Shown here: positions 7,508-11,197 of the stretch, piece by piece
How positions within the stretch are numbered: the first letter of the stretch is position 1
Layout: each line of letters opens with the position of its first letter
Assembly (NCBI GenBank): GCA_022615255.1
Contig: JAKEHC010000053.1
Span: forward strand, 1-11,197
Reading direction: 5' to 3'
Length of the DNA stretch: 11,197 nucleotides
Source: Candidatus Dadabacteria bacterium
GTDB lineage: Bacteria > Desulfobacterota_D > UBA1144 > Nemesobacterales > CSP1-2
The notes under the pieces: generated by a model
What the model was told of the DNA's origin: nothing
Databases searched by the model: none
Seen by the model: the letters and a program-made list of their open reading frames with translations, nothing else
Translations under genes and position numbers: made by a program

Positions 7508-7534
7508 ATGAGGTGACCTCCATAATTTTCCTAT

Positions 7535-7564
7535 ATTATAGAGTGGTTATAGTTTATTTGTAAA
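7535..7564 (-). promoter_or_regulatory. Predicted sigma70-type promoter of the EF-G2-like gene
   Basis: The minus strand has TTTACA (7559-7564, five of six), an 18-base spacer and a perfect TATAAT (7535-7540). The start would be near 7528, giving a ~20-base leader with the GGAGGT ribosome site. That site lies in a small inverted repeat (7510-7520, GAGGTgACCTC) that could at most form a four-pair hairpin. Confidence 0.6.
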
Positions 7565-7597
7565 GCTCTGTTATTACTCGTTGCACAAATACGCAGT

Positions 7598-7692
7598 TAG
7601 TGAATAGTGATTAGGATCTAGTGATTTGATTTCGTTTTCAGTCTCTAGATAACCGGTCAGGTAGAACGAACCATTAACAACGATTCACGAAT
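7598..7692. repeat. Degenerate TAGTGA repeat region, copy B
   Basis: TAGTGA occurs three times (7598, 7605, 7619). GTGAATAGTGATT (7600-7612) is identical to a 13-base stretch at 3858-3870. An inverted piece, ATTCACGAAT (7683-7692), lies at the far side and shares TCACGAAT with the right arm of copy A, so both copies have the same direct-then-inverted layout. It occupies most of the gap between rpmE and the EF-G2-like gene. No reading frame is seen here. Confidence 0.45.
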
Positions 7693-7719
7693 ATCGGGAA
7701 ATCGAAAAAATTGGAAATG

Positions 7720-7932
7720 CTAAGATGCCTCTTTTTCCCCGTATCTCCTCTTAAATCTCTCAACCCTACCCTTTGCTTCGGCAGTTCTTTCTTTTCCAGT
7801 GTAGAAGGGATGGCAGTTCGAACAGATTTCTACCGTGAAGTTTCCTGAACGCGTAGACCTGGTTTTATAGGTCGCACCACAGGCACAGCTAACAATGACC
7901 TCTTTATACTCCGGATGAATATTCGCTTTCAT
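7720..7932 (-). CDS. rpmE: 50S ribosomal protein L31, zinc-binding (C+) form
   Basis: L31 (bL31) is a small protein of the large subunit that bridges the subunits at the central protuberance. The 70 residues start MKANIHPEYKEV, as is typical, and hold the four zinc ligands of the C+ form: C16 and C18 (CAC), then C37 and C40 (CSNC), followed by the conserved HPFYTGK at 41-47. The C-terminus is basic (RFKRRYGEKEAS). GGAGGT lies six bases before the ATG. Neighbouring gaps of 253 and 212 bases and a plausible promoter suggest it is transcribed alone. C+ L31 can be replaced by a zinc-free paralogue under zinc limitation in some bacteria; no such paralogue is in this window. Confidence 0.97.
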   Translation of the reverse strand: MKANIHPEYKEVIVSCACGATYKTRSTRSGNFTVEICSNCHPFYTGKERTAEAKGRVERFKRRYGEKEAS

Positions 7933-7957
7933 TAAAGACCTCCATGTTTAAGCGTTA

Positions 7958-7986
7958 AATCTAACATTGAAACCAGAGACAATCAA
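7958..7986 (-). promoter_or_regulatory. Possible rpmE promoter
   Basis: The minus strand has TTGATT (7981-7986), a 17-base spacer and TAGATT (7958-7963), each four of six consensus bases. The start would be near 7951, about 20 bases before the rpmE ATG and upstream of its GGAGGT site. The rest of the 253-base dnaK-rpmE gap shows no convincing gene or terminator. Confidence 0.35.
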
Positions 7987-8185
7987 GAATTCGGAGTAAC
8001 GGGAAGTGGGTGTAGAGAGGTGGGATATTGGCTGTTTGCTTCAAAATGTTACAAGACAGCTAAGAGCATCATTGCTTCTATATACAGATAAATTAGTCGA
8101 GTAAACGTTTTTATTGGAAATCCAATGATAAAAAATGACAGGGCGTTGGAACTGCGATTGAATTTACACCGGCTTAATACAATAT

Positions 8186-10102
8186 CTACTTTTCCGTAAA
8201 TTCAGCATCTATTACGTCATCCCCGCCCTTTTTCTTCCCTTTTTCACCGCTTTCTGATCCCTCACTACCGCCGTATGTGCCCGTTCCGGCTCCTGAAGAA
8301 GCCTGTTTATACGCAACCTCCGCTATCTTATGAGATGCTTTGGTTATTATCTCCATCGCTTCTTGGATCTCGCGTATATTTTCACTCTTAAGGGCTTTCC
8401 TACCCTGTTCAAGGGCATCCTCTAACTCTTTCCTTTCTCCCTCAGATAGCTTGTCCTGTAGCTCTTTAAAACTCTTATCTGTCCTATAAATCAAGTCGTC
8501 AAGTCTATTCTTGCCTTCAATAAACTCACGGTGCTTCTTATCCTCTTCAGCCTGTTCCTCCGCATCCTTTACCATCTTTTCAACCTGGTCTTTAGTTAGC
8601 CCACTCGATGCCTCTACCCTGATTTTCTGCTCCTTCTGTGTAGCTAGGTCTTTAGCGCCTACATGCAGGATGCCATCAGCATCAATATCGAATGCGACCT
8701 CTACCTGTGGAATTCCTCTTGGCGCAGGCGGAATTCCATCCAAAATGAACCTGGCAAGAGTTCTGCTATCACGAGCCATAGGACGCTCCCCTTGTAGGAC
8801 ATGGATCTCAACCGATGTTTGACTGTCCTCGGCTGTAGTAAATACCTGACTCTTCTTTGTAGGAATAGTGGTGTTTCTCCCTATTATCGTTGTCATAACA
8901 CCGCCCAATGTCTCTATACCAAGCGAAAGTGGCGTTACATCAAGAAGCAGAACGTCTCTTACCTCTCCGCCTAGGACGGCGCCCTGAATCGCTGCACCCA
9001 CAGCGACAACCTCATCAGGATTTATACCCTTATGCGGCTCCTTCCCAAAGAAATCACTTACAACCTTCTGAACGTAAGGGATTCTAATAGAGCCTCCTAC
9101 AAGAACAACCTCGTTTATGTCACCTGACTTTAAACCCGCATCCTTAAGAGCTTGACGGCATGGGTCTAATGTGCCAACTATCAGGTCTTCTATAAGCTGT
9201 TCAAGCTTAGACCTAGTCAGCTTCATAATTAGATGTCGTGGACCAGCTGCGTCTGCAGTGATGAATGGAAGATTGATCTCCGTTTCGAGCGTTGACGAAA
9301 GCTCACACTTTGCCTTCTCAGAAGCCTCACGGAGCCTTTGAAGGGCTATTTTGTCTCGACCTAGATCAATCCCAGTCTCCTTCTTAAACTCGCTGATTAG
9401 ATAATCCATAACGCGTCTATCAAAATCATCACCTCCCAAGTGGGTATTACCATTGGTAGACTTTACCTCGATTACATTATCCCCAACCTCTAAGATAGAG
9501 ATATCAAATGTACCGCCCCCAAGGTCGTATACCGCTATGGTTCCTTCCTTTCTTTTATCAAACCCATAAGCAAGCGCCGCCGCTGTTGGCTCATTGATGA
9601 TTCTTTTAACATTCAAGCCCGCAATCTTTCCAGCGTCTTTTGTAGCCTGTCTCTGACTGTCATTGAAGTAGGCGGGAACGGTTATGACTGCTTCAGACAC
9701 CTCCTCTCCCAAGTAGGTTTCAGCAGCCTTTTTTAGTTTCATCAAAACATAAGCAGATATCTGTGGAGGTGAATACTGCTTTCCCATCGCTTCAACCCAC
9801 GCATCGCCGGTGGAAGCCTTTACCACTTTATAAGGGAGACGTTTTGCCTCATCTGTGGCTTCTTCATAACGCATTCCCATAAGCCTTTTAATTGAATAGA
9901 CCGTATTCTCAGGGTTTACAACAGCCTGCCTCTTTGCTGGTCCTCCAACAAGAATCTCACCGTCTTTGGTAAAACCGACGACAGAAGGGGTAAGTCTGGA
10001 GCCTTCTTCGTTTATAAGAACCTTAGGTTCACCGCCTTCTACTATTGCGACAACTGAGTTTGTAGTGCCGAGGTCAATTCCTATTATCTTCTTACTAGCC
10101 AT
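8186..10102 (-). CDS. dnaK: Chaperone protein DnaK (Hsp70)
   Basis: DnaK is the ATP-driven Hsp70 chaperone. It binds exposed hydrophobic peptides and, in RpoH bacteria, also sequesters the sigma factor. The 638 residues match the usual length. The nucleotide-binding domain (1-383) shows GIDLGTTNS (8-16), K72 (equivalent to E. coli K70), E171, and DLGGGTFD (193-200) with the autophosphorylation Thr at 198. The interdomain linker is VLLLDVTPLSLG (384-395). The substrate-binding domain follows, then the helical lid and a Gly/Ser-rich tail ending in the conserved DDVIDAEFTEK. Residue 339 is Ile in VGGSIRIP, where the Hsp70 signature has Ser or Thr. The ATG at 10102 has an excellent GGAGGAG site lying within the last codons of rpoH, and the two genes overlap by eight bases, so coupled expression is expected. 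grpE and dnaJ are about 5.4 kb away in a separate unit. Confidence 0.99.
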   Translation of the reverse strand: MASKKIIGIDLGTTNSVVAIVEGGEPKVLINEEGSRLTPSVVGFTKDGEILVGGPAKRQAVVNPENTVYSIKRLMGMRYEEATDEAKRLPYKVVKASTGDAWVEAMGKQYSPPQISAYVLMKLKKAAETYLGEEVSEAVITVPAYFNDSQRQATKDAGKIAGLNVKRIINEPTAAALAYGFDKRKEGTIAVYDLGGGTFDISILEVGDNVIEVKSTNGNTHLGGDDFDRRVMDYLISEFKKETGIDLGRDKIALQRLREASEKAKCELSSTLETEINLPFITADAAGPRHLIMKLTRSKLEQLIEDLIVGTLDPCRQALKDAGLKSGDINEVVLVGGSIRIPYVQKVVSDFFGKEPHKGINPDEVVAVGAAIQGAVLGGEVRDVLLLDVTPLSLGIETLGGVMTTIIGRNTTIPTKKSQVFTTAEDSQTSVEIHVLQGERPMARDSRTLARFILDGIPPAPRGIPQVEVAFDIDADGILHVGAKDLATQKEQKIRVEASSGLTKDQVEKMVKDAEEQAEEDKKHREFIEGKNRLDDLIYRTDKSFKELQDKLSEGERKELEDALEQGRKALKSENIREIQEAMEIITKASHKIAEVAYKQASSGAGTGTYGGSEGSESGEKGKKKGGDDVIDAEFTEK

Positions 10103-10997
10103 ATAATCTCCTCCTAAATTTGTGCACAGCTGGCTTGTCTATAAAATAACCGCCATTTAGACGGTTTACTACGCCCATACGAAGCTTTTTTAAAGCCTTA
10201 GTTTCAATCTGACGCACCCTCTCCTTAGAAATTCCGAGCTCGTTGCCGAGGCCTTTTAGTTTAAGAGGGGGATTGGCAAGATACCTCTTTTCAATTATGT
10301 ATCTCTCTTTTTGGGAAAGCCTCTGAAAACTATCCTGAATCCCTTCCTGCATCGTCTCGCCTGCTTCAAATGACTCAATCATCTCCTCCTGATTTGAGCG
10401 AGGGTCGGGTATAGAATCAAGATATGTAATACTCCCATCATCAGATGAAGCCGTATCGAGGGAGAAATCCCTTCTAGCCATCCTCATTTCCATACCAATC
10501 ACATCCTCTTCACTCACATCAACAAGATCAGCTATATTCTTTAAATCTTCATTTGTTAACTCATCGTGTAAAATGTTAAGCTGTCTTTTTGCCCTGCCAA
10601 GGCTTTGAAAAAGCCTCCTCTGTGCCTGGGTAGTGCCTATTTTTACAAGACTCCATGATTTCATTATGTAACTTTGAATTCTCGCTTTAATCCACCAGAC
10701 CGCATAAGATATAAGTCTGTAACCCCTGTGAGGATTAAACTTCTTCACTGCCCTCATTAAGCCGATTGCACCCTCTTGTATCAGGTCTAGTAGCGGAAAT
10801 CCATAAGATGTATATTGAGAGGCTATTTTGACGACAAACCTAAGATTTGAGACAACCAATCTCCTAGCCGACTCGAGGTCGCCTTCTTCATAATGCTTAA
10901 GGGCGAGTTGATACTCCTCATCTCTGCTAAGCACCGGATATTTCTCGATCTCTCCAAGAAAGAGCTTTAAAGGATCACGTACTGCAAGTCCTCTCAC
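10095..10997 (-). CDS. rpoH: RNA polymerase sigma-32-type heat-shock sigma factor RpoH
   Basis: RpoH directs RNA polymerase to heat-shock promoters. With the start used here it has 300 residues. Region 2 includes NLRFVVKIASQY and the 2.3/2.4 part GYRLISYAVWWIKARIQ. It is followed by QRRLFQSLGRAKRQL (126-140), which matches the RpoH box that separates this family from RpoD and RpoS. Region 4.2 is the helix-turn-helix near LGNELGISKERVRQIE. I chose the GTG at 10997 because GGAGG lies eight bases upstream and the protein then begins at the conserved RDPLKLFLGEIEKYPVLS. In-frame alternatives are the ATGs at 11012 and 11030 and a TTG at 11033. The 11012 ATG overlaps that ribosome site. The gene ends inside dnaK (8-base overlap), so sigma and its antagonist chaperone are made from one message. 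No E. coli-like heat-shock promoter was recognised upstream. Confidence 0.95.
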   Translation of the reverse strand: MRGLAVRDPLKLFLGEIEKYPVLSRDEEYQLALKHYEEGDLESARRLVVSNLRFVVKIASQYTSYGFPLLDLIQEGAIGLMRAVKKFNPHRGYRLISYAVWWIKARIQSYIMKSWSLVKIGTTQAQRRLFQSLGRAKRQLNILHDELTNEDLKNIADLVDVSEEDVIGMEMRMARRDFSLDTASSDDGSITYLDSIPDPRSNQEEMIESFEAGETMQEGIQDSFQRLSQKERYIIEKRYLANPPLKLKGLGNELGISKERVRQIETKALKKLRMGVVNRLNGGYFIDKPAVHKFRRRLYG

Positions 10998-11097
10998 GTG
11001 ATTAACCTCCATTAAATAGAAGCTAATCATCAAAGGAAGAATGTCAAGGTTTAAAAGATAAGATTTTGTGTGTTTTTGGGAAGTTAAAACATATTCA

Positions 11098-11126
11098 CGT
11101 GGCGGAAGGCTTTATCCTTCCACACG
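11098..11126 (+). repeat. REP-like palindrome 1 (plus orientation)
   Basis: CGTG-GC-GGAAGG pairs with CCTTCC-A-CACG around a CTTTAT loop: ten base pairs with a small internal bulge. GTGG at 11099-11102, on the 5' side of the foldback, fits the GTRG tag of REP elements, so this unit points opposite to the next two. No T-run follows. Confidence 0.5.
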
Positions 11127-11133
11127 AGTTTAT

Positions 11134-11156
11134 GGAAACCTTAAGGTTTCCGCTAC
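11134..11156 (-). repeat. REP-like palindrome 2 with GTAG tag
   Basis: An 18-base perfect palindrome, GGAAACCTTAAGGTTTCC (11134-11151), is preceded on the minus strand by TAATGTAGCGG. This supplies a GTAG tetranucleotide (11153-11156) just 5' of the foldback. The tag block is repeated exactly next to palindrome 3. Confidence 0.55.
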
Positions 11157-11171
11157 ATTACCTTCCATATT

Positions 11172-11197
11172 GCGACCTGAAGGTCGCCGCTACATTA
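11172..11197 (-). repeat. REP-like palindrome 3 with GTAG tag, at window edge
   Basis: GCGACC-TGAA-GGTCGC (11172-11187) is a six-pair hairpin preceded on the minus strand by the same TAATGTAGCGG block as palindrome 2 (plus strand CCGCTACATTA at 11150-11160 and 11187-11197). The arms differ from those of palindrome 2 but still pair. The array may continue past the edge. Confidence 0.55.

Noticed and set aside
7933..7968. 11-codon upstream frame (MLDLTLKHGGL) ending at the rpmE start
   Set aside because: Its start would lie in the predicted -10 region and it has no ribosome site; likely chance.
8113..8126. 14-base perfect palindrome ATTGGAAATCCAAT in the dnaK-rpmE gap, considered as a dnaK terminator
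   Set aside because: The stem is only about five AT-rich pairs and no T-run follows on the minus strand, so it does not meet the form of an intrinsic terminator.
11013..11047. Perfect TTGACA (11042-11047) upstream of rpoH as a -35 box
   Set aside because: The only -10-like hexamer downstream (TATTTA, 11013-11018) is 23 bases away, too far for a sigma70 promoter, and no other -10 was convincing.
11133..11197. Open plus-strand frame starting ATG GAA ACC at the right edge
   Set aside because: It runs entirely through the REP-like palindromes with no ribosome site; the open frame is a product of the repeats.

Overview
The window is a bacterial chromosome segment of moderate, slightly AT-rich composition. 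It is dominated by heat-shock and translation genes, almost all on the minus strand. One partial gene lies on the plus strand: a PfkB-family sugar kinase cut by the left edge. The protein families point to a Gram-negative-type bacterium: a true RpoH sigma factor with an RpoH box, a proteobacterial-style DnaK, and zinc-type L31. HrcA is also present, and RpoH together with HrcA is typical of deltaproteobacteria-like and related candidate lineages. I cannot name a species, and the lineage is an inference.

Reading along the minus strand from right to left, the window starts with a run of three REP-like palindromes (11098-11197, continuing past the edge). Next is a two-gene unit, rpoH and dnaK, whose reading frames overlap by 8 bases. 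A 253-base gap carries a plausible promoter for rpmE (ribosomal protein L31). A 212-base gap then holds a degenerate repeat and a good sigma70-type promoter for an EF-G2-like translational GTPase. This is followed by a gamma-class carbonic anhydrase-like protein and a short Ppx/GppA phosphatase. The ppx-hrcA gap holds a second copy of the degenerate repeat and a near-consensus promoter. The last unit is hrcA, grpE, a possible 48-residue small gene, and dnaJ. dnaJ converges on the kinase gene with only 12 bases between the stop codons.

Functionally, the window contains the whole DnaK machine (DnaK, DnaJ, GrpE) and two heat-shock regulators of opposite sign. RpoH, the activator, sits in front of dnaK. 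HrcA, the repressor, sits in front of grpE and dnaJ. This layout suggests two separately controlled halves of one chaperone system. No CIRCE operator (the usual HrcA site) is visible anywhere in the window. The genes between the halves (L31, EF-G2, carbonic anhydrase, Ppx) are housekeeping genes with no obvious direct link to the chaperones.

The points most worth a second look are the unannotated small reading frame between grpE and dnaJ, the REP/BIME-like palindromes carrying GTRG tags, the rpoH-dnaK overlap, the CIRCE-less and Shine-Dalgarno-less hrcA start, and a non-consensus isoleucine in DnaK's nucleotide-binding signature. No stretch of more than 300 bases lacks a gene. I saw no tRNA, rRNA, CRISPR array or insertion sequence.
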